Shown: piece by piece, positions 36,852-47,111 of the stretch
Layout: every line of letters begins with the position of its first letter
How positions within the stretch are numbered: the first letter of the stretch is position 1
Source of the DNA: Umbelopsis isabellina
Taxonomy: Eukaryota; Mucoromycota; Umbelopsidomycetes; Umbelopsidales; Umbelopsidaceae
Direction of reading: 5' to 3'
DNA: 64,000 nucleotides
NCBI GenBank assembly: GCA_016758905.1
Contig: JAEPQZ010000007.1
Span: forward strand, 929,595 to 993,594
Notes under the pieces: generated by a model
What the model was told of the DNA's origin: nothing
Database searches by the model: none
What the model saw: the letters and a program-made list of their open reading frames with translations, nothing else
Program-made: the position numbers and the translations under genes

Positions 36852-37684
36852 TTATTGATTCTTGCGATCATCATTCTCCAGAGTCGTAGGCATGAAATAC
36901 AAAACAGCGGTGCTTACAGAACCAATTGCCTGTCCGACGATGGCACCTAAAACACAAGAGATTGGCCATTGTTGCCATGGGCGTTCCCAATCAAGGGGTA
37001 TCACAACAGCTCCAAGCCAAGCGCCAACAAGTACGCTTACGGCTTGTATGTATGCAGCCATCTCTGAGTTGGTTATTGGCCTAATAAAAAAAGCCATTGC
37101 CATAAATATACGTTTCAATTCAACACATTACAACCTCCCTTCTGCTTACCGGTGCTTCATAAACACTCGCGTATATATTTCTGAATCTGCTATTCCCAAC
37201 TGATTTGTCACAGGCAAACAGACAACAGTTGCAACAAGTACTGAAAAGCAAGCAGTACTCCACAATTTACTAAAGGCAGAGTCAGAAAAATCAGTGCTAT
37301 TGGTTGAATGAAATTTTGGTACTTACTCCAGAAATGGTGCTCCGAGCAGCACAGCAACGATATGGATGATAGCCGAAACCACCATGATTGATCCCAATAA
37401 TCTTACTATTGCTGTCTATAGAAAATTTAATGCATATTCATTTCTTATGCTGCTCATCATATGCTTATAAATCGTTCACAACTTACCAGCGTGCTTGAAC
37501 CTACTCGATTGCTAAGCAGAACAATGGCAAGATTGCCCACTATAATGAGAGGCAGAGATGCTGAAAGGCATTCTAATGGTTCTTTAAGTAGATCCTTTCC
37601 CGTCAACTTAAATAAAGTGGCTACTGTTAGCACAGTGGACAGTAGACCTGGCCATATGGTGCATTGAGCGTGAGCTGACTGCAT
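36852..37684 (-). CDS. GPI biosynthesis protein PIG-F/GPI11
   Basis: ER membrane subunit that stabilises the ethanolamine-phosphate transferases PIG-O and PIG-G in GPI-anchor synthesis. Four exons: 37684-37487, 37415-37327, 37269-37150, 37080-36852, 211 residues, similar to the human protein. It is strongly hydrophobic, with about six membrane segments. The hallmark at about residues 150-180 is VLVGAWLGAVVIPLDWERP followed by WQQWPISCVLGA, almost invariant in the family. Phases close. The start at 37684 is only 97 bases from the divergent TRAPPC11 start, so both must use one very short promoter. Confidence 0.93.
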
Positions 37685-37781
37685 TCAGGTTAGAACAAAG
37701 ACACGTCACGTAGATTTCTCCGCTTATGGGCCACTTTAATACGGTACTGCTTGCTTTTCAAGCTTCGCTTCGAGACCAGTG

Positions 37782-40700
37782 ATGAACACCTATCCAAAAG
37801 AATATGTTCAGCATCACGTACCGGTGATGGCTGTCTACGGTCTGAGTGAGCCGAAAGTCGATGCTGACTTATCAAAGAATGATACCCAACAACCTTCAAC
37901 ACCAGATGTGGATCCTGTACCTGTCAGACGCCGTTCCTCGACTTCTAGCAACCATTTACGGTTAAGAGCCACCATCGTACACAATCTTCGGGCACTCTTA
38001 ACATCAAGAGAGAACATTACTCTTTGGGAGGCTGCAAAACATACGCCAGCTTCAGGAGGAAGTTATACCAGTGGCATACCCAACTTTAGAGTGAACTTCG
38101 TTGAGAACGTATGCACTGTTTTCATAAATGGCTATTTTCATATGCCTAAGCTAACCATGTGCCTCTTGTAGGATTTCTCATTGCCACCGAAGAAACCGAC
38201 TTCATACCAACAACCGTCAATGCATCCTCACTCCGCACTATCGCCACTTTCAAACCAGTCACCTCTCCATCCCGATGGTCTTGTGACTCCTCAGTGGTAC
38301 GAGAAGCATTTCAACGTATACCCAAGCACCGTTGTAGGATTCTATGATTTGTGGGATTGGAGTATGGAGCCAGGTAGTCCACCGCGGCCGAAGAAAGAAG
38401 TTGGACCACTGGCTGGACATTCGCTGGCTGATCCTGTAGAGAAAGAACGAGATGCGGCCATGGCTCATGGTATCAATGAGAGAAGGTACCTCACATTCTT
38501 GTGAATTATGTATTTAGCTGTGCTGAACAAATCCCTTGTTAGGAAATACTTTCAGGAACGAGGTCTGAAGTTCGCAGTGGTAGTGATATTGAATCCGCGT
38601 CATGCCGGTAAGATACAGACTCGGCAACTTTAGCCTTATTAGCACTTATTGATCGTTTTACAGATGACCCTGCCATCGAGGATCGCCTATCATTGCTGCG
38701 CAAGCTTTCCGGACTAGAATCCAAAAACTCTTTATTCGTCTTACCGATCTCCACCTCAACGGACGCAACTGATTTTCTCAACAAGTAAGATATTGCATTG
38801 CAAAACTGTCTTGCAGATTACAGGCCATTGACAGTTTGTTTTACAGCTTGTTTAAATCGCTTTTTGAATCGGCACAAGTATATTATAATAACCAAGTGAA
38901 ACGAGTGAGAAAGAAGCTATCTCGGCTTCCTAGTCCTTCAGTAGCTATGCGGCAAGTTACACCGCAAAACATAAAAGAAACACAACCACTTTCCGTTCCA
39001 GGATGGATATGTCGCTACGAATACAAAATTGGCGTCTTTCAGGAATTTGGGCAAGATATCCAGGGCTCACTAAAGTAAGTTGGTCCAACCTCCATTTGAA
39101 ATTATAACCATGCTTTTCTCTAATGACGATGGTTTGCTTAGATCATATGATGTATCATATAATATGCTTTTGAATATGTTGCAGCCAAACTCTGGCGATG
39201 GTAGTATGAAATTTGGCACTAGAAGATGGAAAGAAGCTTGGACACTTGCTGATTGTATGAACATCAAAATCTGTCGAGCATATCTGTTTCAAGACAACTC
39301 ACAAATGGCACTTGCTCAACTAAATAAGCATTTGCATGCACTGCAAATGTTTTGCAATGACTGGCATATTGGCGAGAGAACATTTCAATATTGGGCATGG
39401 CTATCTAAACAGTAAGTAGAGCATTGCAATAGTGCTACGATCATTTCCCTCGTATTTATTTGCCATTTTTATAGATATCGTATATTTGCTGAGCAGATCG
39501 ATGTTGCTACACGACACGGCTTTAAACCACCAGTCCCACTTCCAAACCAAGGGCACAGCACATCGCCACCTCTCAACTCTAGTCCTTTCCTTGGATCAGG
39601 TGGTCATTCGAGTCAAGCAGATGGTGGCGTGAATCCGGGCGAGTTGTTACAGCATGCTGGATTTTACTACCATTTAGCAGCCATGTGTAGTGCAGAGAGG
39701 CGTCGACGCTATATTGAGATTGAAAAGATGAAAACTTCAGAAATCAAAACAGAAGACCCTACGTACTTGATTGCTATGAAAATTTTAAAGGAAGAGGAAC
39801 AAATTGATCACTCGGCACTGACAATCGAACTTCTGACGAAAGGATACGAGCAATTCAAAAAACACCGTAATAGTCGGATGACCCTCTACCTTGCTGCGGA
39901 GATAGCAGGAACCTACTATGAAGCTGGCAAATATGACATGGCCCTTAAATTCTTTGAAAGGATCGGTAAAACGTATCGAAAGGAGCACTGGCATACCGTG
40001 CTTACGTCCATTCTGAGATGGTCATTACGATGTGCAAAGGAACTAAATATGACTGCCAGCGCCATAGGATACCTCATCGAACTACTTTGCGATGACCTTC
40101 CAATGAGCGAAGAAAAAAGGATTGAATTGCAAAATGATCTGGAAGCAACACTTATGGAAGAAAGCGATGGTGAAAAAGAAAATTCTGAAGAGCCGTTGGT
40201 CATCTCAATGGACGAAATCAATTCCTTCTTGAACTGCAATGTTCAGTTTGAAAAGAAATCAAGCTATGTCAATGAATCTATCAAGTTCCAAGTGGCGATC
40301 ACCGCTAACAAGCAATCACCGCCAGAAGCAATTGTCTTCCAGTCACTTCGAGTTACGTTCAACAATGGAAAATGGAACCAAATTTACTTTCATAATCAAG
40401 ACGACATTGAAAAAGATGACAAATATCGATATTACAATTGTTCGGATAGTATATATAGCAAAGAGACCAATGTTTGGGAAGCAAACACAGACCTTCAATT
40501 CCGAAATTCTCAGATTAAGATTTTTGAGGGAAAGATCAACGCTGATCATACTGAAAATTTGAAGGTAAATTTAATGTTTGTATGATCGATGGTACGACAT
40601 ACAATATTGATGCGCTTGCGGTATTAGTTGGACTCTGTCATTCTTGAAATGAATTCTTCATCACGTCCAGTCCATCTGACGTTTAACGTTGCTAATCGAG

Positions 40701-42497
40701 TTCAAGATGCTCGTTCGGCTGGAAGAAGGAAATGGTATCTGCCTGATAGTCCCAAACCCACATTTATAGATGGCCGTGGTGAATTATCATCTGTGGAGTA
40801 AGTATATGAAACGCATGGAAGTCAATAGTTATCCATACTTACCTTCCTTGCACCAGTATCACACAAAAACCATCGCGACTGGCTATCAGCACAAAGCACC
40901 AATCCCCAGCACTCGTAGACGAGCATTATCCATTTTCGATCATTTTAGAAAACCAGGAGGCAACTGCAGTAGAAGCTTTCGTTAGAGTTGAAATCAGAAC
41001 AGCTGAAAATCAAGGTAATTCTATCATCAAGTCCGTGTCCTGTTCCTGGACTTGACACCTGAACCGTTCAATTTTCAATGTTATATAGATTTAGGAGACA
41101 CAATCAAGCTGAAGGCTACTGATGATGACAGCGATGCATGTGGAGTGTTAGATATTAATGTTGGCCAAATTGAAGCCAATAGTAGCAAAGAGCAACCAAT
41201 GTACATTATTGGACGTGCCATCCCAATGACACGGATATTGAATATTTCGGTAAGATTTTAAAGGTAATGCAATGACTGTCAGCGTCTTGGAGTTTAACAT
41301 GAATGTTTGTTACGACAGGTGCGCTATAAAGCATCGTCATCTTCCAATCAAGAAGCGTATTTTGAAAAGCAAGAAACTGCCAAAATTAATTATCACAAGC
41401 CGTTTGAAATCAAATTTCAGACATATGAGCAAACTAAAGATTGTAGTAAGGTTGCAGGATTCCCTCCCGAACTCAAAGAGAAGGAACGATTGCTCGTGAT
41501 AGCAGCCATCCGCTGCACATCCCCATGGAACCTAGATGTAGACAGCATTGAAATCGAACAAAATGAGGTAGGACATGTGGATGATCAAATGTGAAGTGTA
41601 GGACAAGCAGCTGTCTAACCCCAACATGTTAACCGAAAAAAGCAACCTTCACATGCCAACCTTCATGTACGGGCTATGCCAAAAGCACCAGAGGACGATA
41701 AGAAAGGTAGACTTTTTTTTCTAAATTTAAACAAGAATGACTGTAGGTTACAGCATGTGTAATGGAACTTTTTGTCTCGAAATAGTTTGGAAGAAAGACC
41801 AAGTCGTCAACAGCAACCACTTATTTGAGCTGACAATTGAAGATCGCACAGCGCCACGCTCTTCTGTTGACTTTGGAGCGCTCAAAATCACGTGGCGCAG
41901 GTACAAGTTGATTTCCTTTGGCTTCTTGTACAACAATGTTATTCATATCAGTGAGCTTACAAACCTTCAACTCATGTTACAGAGTCGGTGGTGGTCATGA
42001 GCAAACTCCGTTATGCCAGACCAGTATCCCATTCCCGCCCTTGTCCTTTTCCCCCTCTGAGATCCGTATTCATCGTGGTAAGTCCCTCACGTTAAGCCAA
42101 TTTAGGCAGGTCGCTATTGTTTAGCACGCATATTAATACTCTATCTGGTTATTGCACTGGTACGCTCCTGTGTGTCCGATCTTTTCCTTTGCCAGACTAC
42201 CCGAGCGATATATACATTGGGGAGCCATTTGTGCTCTCACATACCATATTTAACCCTACAGCACATTTTGCAGAATTGCAGGCCCAAGTCGAAGTTAGCG
42301 AGGCTTTTGTCTTTTCTGGCTATAAGCAAACCAAATTCAGAGTTCTTCCATTTTCATCCCAGAAATTGAGATACCACTGTCATGCTATATTGGCTGGCCA
42401 TGTTCGACTTCCTAGATTAAAGGTCGATGTTACGAACAGTGGTGAAGTGTCAGGTACCACTGATGCAGTTGTTTATGTGAAACCCCGAAGGCAATAA
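37782..42497 (+). CDS. trappc11: TRAPP complex subunit 11 (Foie-gras/Gryzun protein)
   Basis: Subunit of TRAPPIII-type tethering complexes in ER-Golgi transport. Fifteen exons: 37782-38108, 38172-38485, 38543-38607, 38664-38784, 38847-39074, 39142-39411, 39475-40564, 40628-40797, 40857-41014, 41089-41249, 41319-41567, 41643-41706, 41747-41900, 41983-42077, 42196-42497, about 1255 residues. It starts MNTYPKEYVQHHVPVMAVYG. The Foie-gras domain includes GRERSF-like QNSQMALAQLNKHLHAL-type repeats, YWAWLSKQYRIFAEQID, NPGELLQHAGFYYHLAA and AGKYDMALKFFERIGK. The C-terminal Gryzun beta-domain ends IYIGEPFVLSHTIFNPT and GSVAGHVRLPRLKV-type strands. All phases close. One short acceptor choice (42195) was made by homology to the IGxPF...NPT strand. 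Confidence 0.93.
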
Positions 42498-42623
42498 ATG
42501 CTTGTGTCACCACGCGTAAGTGGTCTCCGATGACAAACTTCAATTTTTTATTTCTTAGCATACCCAAAACTCCTTAGCCCTTCGTTACCTGTGTTGACTT
42601 TTTAGTTGTTGAGAGAATAGATC

Positions 42624-45600
42624 ATGTTTCGTAAAAGGAAGCAGAAGCAATTAGCGGAAGCCCGCAGACGAGAGGCGGAGATGGAAAGTCAGAAACGTAA
42701 CCAAGTAACGCTCGAGGAACTTCAACTTTTGCGTGATTTCAGGACATCGCTCATCATGCCCCATCTTGCGAAAGAGTTTGATATTTTAAGAAGCTCTTCT
42801 CCAGAGAATACCATTGCTGAAGAGCCGGAAATATCCACCCCACAACAAGAAGAACCGTTTTTGAACGTTGCGTCCCTCTCTCCCCCACCCCGAAAAGCAA
42901 AGGCACCAATTATTTCTAATACCCCCACCGGTTCCCCACAACAAGTTGCTCCCTGGATGGAACACAAGGAACCCCAAGCAGAAGAGCCTCGTACTCCAAT
43001 CAGCGAGTCATTTGAAAGTAATACCACTGCAAGCATCTACTCTACCACTTCGACACTCGACTCTGAACATACTGAATCTCTCCCGGATCAATATCGAGAC
43101 TTAGCTCAGTGGAGAGCTGAACGCAACAAACGACATTATTCCAATCAAATCTTCGGAGGCAAGCAACGGCTGGACCATTACCGCTTGACCAAAGACAGAT
43201 CAAAAACTACTCTACACGAAATAACGACATGTGAGGAGAAGGAAGACGAAGTACCAGCAATGAAAGAAGATGATCCTGTGAAAGTGTCAACAAAGGTAGC
43301 AGAAATAACATCAGAAGGAGCAGCAGACACACTCAAAGAAGCACCTACAGTAGTATCTATGGACAAAACTTTGCGAAAAGAGACAGCATCAACAAACCCA
43401 CCAAAACCATCACCGATAGCAGCGAAGCCATTGCCTGCTAAACCTATCAATGTCTCAGCTGATGCAGTAGAATCACTTCTCGTTAGCGAAAGACCATTCT
43501 TGATGGAAGTCAATTCGGTTTTTCCAGTGGAGATGAGTCGTTCAACACGAAAACCGTTGGCTCCTTTACCCACCGCCCACCGACCCAAACCTCGAGCTCG
43601 ACAACGGCCTAATCTTAATCGTTATAGCATTGATCCCTTGAGTAAATGGATGGATCACGCCACCACTGGTTATGATAATGATCAAACGCTCGATTTGAAT
43701 GAAAATCACTTTTTCAATGATTTTGCTCCGGATGCGGAACAACGACGTCCTAGACCAAAATCCAGAAGAATGAGCAAACATGCGGCAAAGCATTTAGCAG
43801 AAGGTACTGCTGGAAAGCACACCAGCAACGGAAAAATTGATTTGGCAGCCATCGCGAAGCACCTACATGAAAACCGTTATTCCATGATCCAAGAGAAAAA
43901 GCGAATTAGCGCTACTCAGGAAGACGAACAAGAACTTGCCAAAATTTTGGCTGATCCACAACAACTGAATTTATTAGAAATGCATCGAGATTTAGCCTCG
44001 TCAAATGTTCCAACAGCAACTGACTTTAATCAATGTGAAGATGATGCTAACGCTACCGCATCAGCTAATGAGGATAATGTAGTCTCACAGACACCGTTCT
44101 CAGTTGCCTCTGCGATGCGAAATAGAAGCGCATCCACAAGTAGAGCTGAAGCGGGAACACCTTTCAGTGGTTTACCAAAACCTACAGGTTTATCTCACTC
44201 AGCCTCCATGCGCATTTCTCCGCTGCAATCAAATCTTTCCAGCGGTATCAATAGCCGACCCATTCACTTTCTTGGCAGCAAAAGAGGAGAAGTCACCCCT
44301 TCTCCTATCAAAGAAGAATCCATATTGGATGATACTCGTTCAAGTCATTCCTTAAACAAATCTGAGCAATTGCTTGAAAGAAATATCCCTTCGATGTCAG
44401 CAAAGGAAAATGTCGTCGAATCCGAGCGATCGACAGAGCCATTACCAAAAAAGGCGTCTCACACTGAAACAGCCATTCTTAATCGTGCTGGTAGTATCGT
44501 TGACCGATCCCCAAGTACACGTATTGCTGCCATTCAGGGTATCCAAAAGTCCTTACGGGAAAAGCAAATCCATTCACATGGTGAAATACACGCAGATGAT
44601 AGTCAACTGCCTGTTATTGAAGATATTACAGCATCTCCTTTGCAAGAGCATCATAATTTGCACACAAAGCGCAGTACGAATAATCTTGCTCAAGATAGAA
44701 GCATTCGAAAAGAAAAGCCTCGAATAGCTATTTTGGATGCGAATGCACCAGACCTTACCAGCCCTACGGCCTTTGTTTCTCCACGCATGGCTCCATTGCC
44801 ACCCAGTTCAGATGGTGACGCTATGAATGGTATGGATGCCAAGATACATGGCTCGACGGGTCATGAAGACTACAAACGCAAGCCAGCTAGTCCACGATTT
44901 AGAACCAAGTCATCCAACGACGCTGATGATTCTGATAAGGAAATGAAAGGAGGCTTTCTGCAATTCAGAAGACAGGTTTCAAAGCTTCGAAGACCTCGCG
45001 CTGGTAGCGATGCAACCCAACCGAAGAGTGGCTTGAAGCATGCTATTTCACATGAGAATATGAGCAAAGGCGTTTCTAGATTTGGAAGTGCTGAAAATCT
45101 GCGGGCAGAAAAGGATATCAACAAATTAACCACTAATGGTGACTTATCCAAAACGACGCCAATTGAAAATCTCAAACTGCCAAACAATGGCCAACCAAGA
45201 AGATCTATCAGCATGCGTGAAATCCGTAGTCCATCAATGGAAAACGAAGACCCCTTCATGAATATGAGAGCCCGGCCCAGCTATCACAACAAGGAGAAAG
45301 AGGAAAAACTTGCTGCTATTCCAAAAGCACAATCCCCTGGGGCAAAAGTCGGAAATGTGCATCGTCCTTCTAGAAGCATCTCTTCAAGTTTTACTGGATC
45401 CAGCCAAAGTCGCTCAAATTCTGAAGACTCTACTGGTTCTCCTCCAATTTTGGCTCGCAATCCATTGAGACACAGCCGAGATGAAAATGGTCGACAGGTA
45501 GCACCTATGTCGCGCTCGAATACTACTCGTGATCGCCAAGGCTATGAGCAAACGTCGATACGACCCAAAGCAAAAAATGGTCACAGCAAACTTGATTCAA

Positions 45601-47111
45601 TGTCATCTCACCAAAATTCGAGGATGACCTCTGCTGCAGCAATTGCAATGAAGCATTCTAATGAAATACTCGAGCGGCCAGCTCCTGGGACTTTGGACGA
45701 TATGCCAGTCAAGAAAGTGGACAGGCAAGCGTCTGGAGCTAAGGGTATGCGAATGCTTTCGCAGCTTCTTGGTAGAAGCAAGACTTCTGCCAAGGGTGCA
45801 AATAGTGCCAGCAAAGGTAGAAAGGCAATCAATGATTTGAAGAACATTGATACAAAAACTCGTCGACCAGATTCTAAGTCTAGACAAGTCGTTCGCCGTA
45901 CTATCATTTACGTTCACCCGGAAGAATCTGATAGCTTGGCACTTCAAAAGCTCAAAACGAATGCAGCAGCCAAAACTTTTGAACGAGAATCCATTTCGTC
46001 TGATTCTAGCCATATAAATTCGCCAGATAGCGATTTTGCTGGTCAAGAATATGTCACTGCAAAAGTTATCACTCGACAGCCATCACAAAAGAAAACAGTG
46101 GTTGATGGAGAGCAACCTAGAGCCAATACTGATGGTGGCCTTACTCGTAAGGGAACCAACGGTCGAAAATGGAGACTGGAAAATGTCAATGAAGATAGTG
46201 AGCTGAAGTCGGGTCCTGCAAGCATACCTGATCAAGAGCCCATACCACGATCTTCTTCGTCATCATCCATTCCTCGAAGCAGCTATGATAATGAAAGCAT
46301 CTACAAATTTTACAACAGCAGAAACAGTACATCTGATCGATCATTGGATAGTGTACAACGCTCAAATATGCGTTCAGCTGCACATGCTCAATTAGAAGGC
46401 TTGGAAGTTCGTGAAATGAGTGATGGTTCTGTGGTTTATGGCATTGTTAAAAAAGATGGGAATGGAAGACGTACTTCCGTCCTACTTCCTATGAATTCTG
46501 GTGTTCAGGAAGCAACAGACGAAGATATCATTACTAGCGATGAAGATGAAGATGATATTGAAGAGCGTGTACTTGAAATGATGGGATATAACCCAAATTC
46601 TCCACGACTCAGCGATTTTGCCTATACAGATAGACGGTCCAAGACTTCTCATACATCGCAATCGCCTCCAAACAAGCATCTTGATCGAAACCAACGGGTG
46701 CCACCACCACAGTACCCTCCACCTCCTATACCAACGCGATCACCTCGTAGAATGGCATCAATCAGAGAACAACAGCAGTTGAAACCCAAGGTTTCGCGTG
46801 TGCAGGATCATCACGCTAAACATATTTCCACTCTATACGCCAAGACAAACGACAGAGATGGTCCAACTACTGATATTTATGTTGCTGAAGAGGTTACTCT
46901 TTCTGGCCTCTTAGACATGATCAAGGACACTGATGATGCTTATGCAGACGATGTATATGGTGACTATTATTCTGATCAGAGCTATTTCCCAGATTCAGAC
47001 ACAGACCAACCTGAACGTACCATGAGTTCAACTACAGTTGAAGAGAGGCTTGATGATGCTTTGAAGACTTGGGAGTTGTCATCTTCCAGAGAGCCAGCAC
47101 ATTTCAGATAG
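42624..47111 (+). CDS. Large intronless, mostly disordered Ser/Lys-rich protein, 1495 residues
   Basis: I do not recognise this gene. It is one uninterrupted 4.5-kb frame, only 126 bases after TRAPPC11. The N-terminus is a basic coiled-coil-like helix (FRKRKQKQLAEARRREAEME) followed by the ordered-looking VTLEELQLLRDFRTSLIMPH. Most of the rest is Ser/Thr/Pro/Lys-rich and predicted disordered. Shorter conserved-looking islands are YRDLAQWRAERNKRHYSNQI (about residue 150), GMRMLSQLLGRSKTSAKG and QVVRRTIIYVHPEESDSL (about 1085-1100), a proline-rich stretch PPPQYPPPPIPTRSPRR (about 1360) and an acidic Tyr/Asp-rich tail. The layout suggests a scaffold in cell-cortex, polarity or signalling work, but that is inference. 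The uniform codon bias argues that it is truly coding. Confidence 0.85.
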   Translation: MFRKRKQKQLAEARRREAEMESQKRNQVTLEELQLLRDFRTSLIMPHLAKEFDILRSSSPENTIAEEPEISTPQQEEPFLNVASLSPPPRKAKAPIISNTPTGSPQQVAPWMEHKEPQAEEPRTPISESFESNTTASIYSTTSTLDSEHTESLPDQYRDLAQWRAERNKRHYSNQIFGGKQRLDHYRLTKDRSKTTLHEITTCEEKEDEVPAMKEDDPVKVSTKVAEITSEGAADTLKEAPTVVSMDKTLRKETASTNPPKPSPIAAKPLPAKPINVSADAVESLLVSERPFLMEVNSVFPVEMSRSTRKPLAPLPTAHRPKPRARQRPNLNRYSIDPLSKWMDHATTGYDNDQTLDLNENHFFNDFAPDAEQRRPRPKSRRMSKHAAKHLAEGTAGKHTSNGKIDLAAIAKHLHENRYSMIQEKKRISATQEDEQELAKILADPQQLNLLEMHRDLASSNVPTATDFNQCEDDANATASANEDNVVSQTPFSVASAMRNRSASTSRAEAGTPFSGLPKPTGLSHSASMRISPLQSNLSSGINSRPIHFLGSKRGEVTPSPIKEESILDDTRSSHSLNKSEQLLERNIPSMSAKENVVESERSTEPLPKKASHTETAILNRAGSIVDRSPSTRIAAIQGIQKSLREKQIHSHGEIHADDSQLPVIEDITASPLQEHHNLHTKRSTNNLAQDRSIRKEKPRIAILDANAPDLTSPTAFVSPRMAPLPPSSDGDAMNGMDAKIHGSTGHEDYKRKPASPRFRTKSSNDADDSDKEMKGGFLQFRRQVSKLRRPRAGSDATQPKSGLKHAISHENMSKGVSRFGSAENLRAEKDINKLTTNGDLSKTTPIENLKLPNNGQPRRSISMREIRSPSMENEDPFMNMRARPSYHNKEKEEKLAAIPKAQSPGAKVGNVHRPSRSISSSFTGSSQSRSNSEDSTGSPPILARNPLRHSRDENGRQVAPMSRSNTTRDRQGYEQTSIRPKAKNGHSKLDSMSSHQNSRMTSAAAIAMKHSNEILERPAPGTLDDMPVKKVDRQASGAKGMRMLSQLLGRSKTSAKGANSASKGRKAINDLKNIDTKTRRPDSKSRQVVRRTIIYVHPEESDSLALQKLKTNAAAKTFERESISSDSSHINSPDSDFAGQEYVTAKVITRQPSQKKTVVDGEQPRANTDGGLTRKGTNGRKWRLENVNEDSELKSGPASIPDQEPIPRSSSSSSIPRSSYDNESIYKFYNSRNSTSDRSLDSVQRSNMRSAAHAQLEGLEVREMSDGSVVYGIVKKDGNGRRTSVLLPMNSGVQEATDEDIITSDEDEDDIEERVLEMMGYNPNSPRLSDFAYTDRRSKTSHTSQSPPNKHLDRNQRVPPPQYPPPPIPTRSPRRMASIREQQQLKPKVSRVQDHHAKHISTLYAKTNDRDGPTTDIYVAEEVTLSGLLDMIKDTDDAYADDVYGDYYSDQSYFPDSDTDQPERTMSSTTVEERLDDALKTWELSSSREPAHFR

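Noticed and set aside
41052-41261. ORF starting in the TRAPPC11 intron
   Set aside because: It is the true exon 10 extended 5' into intron sequence, not a separate gene.
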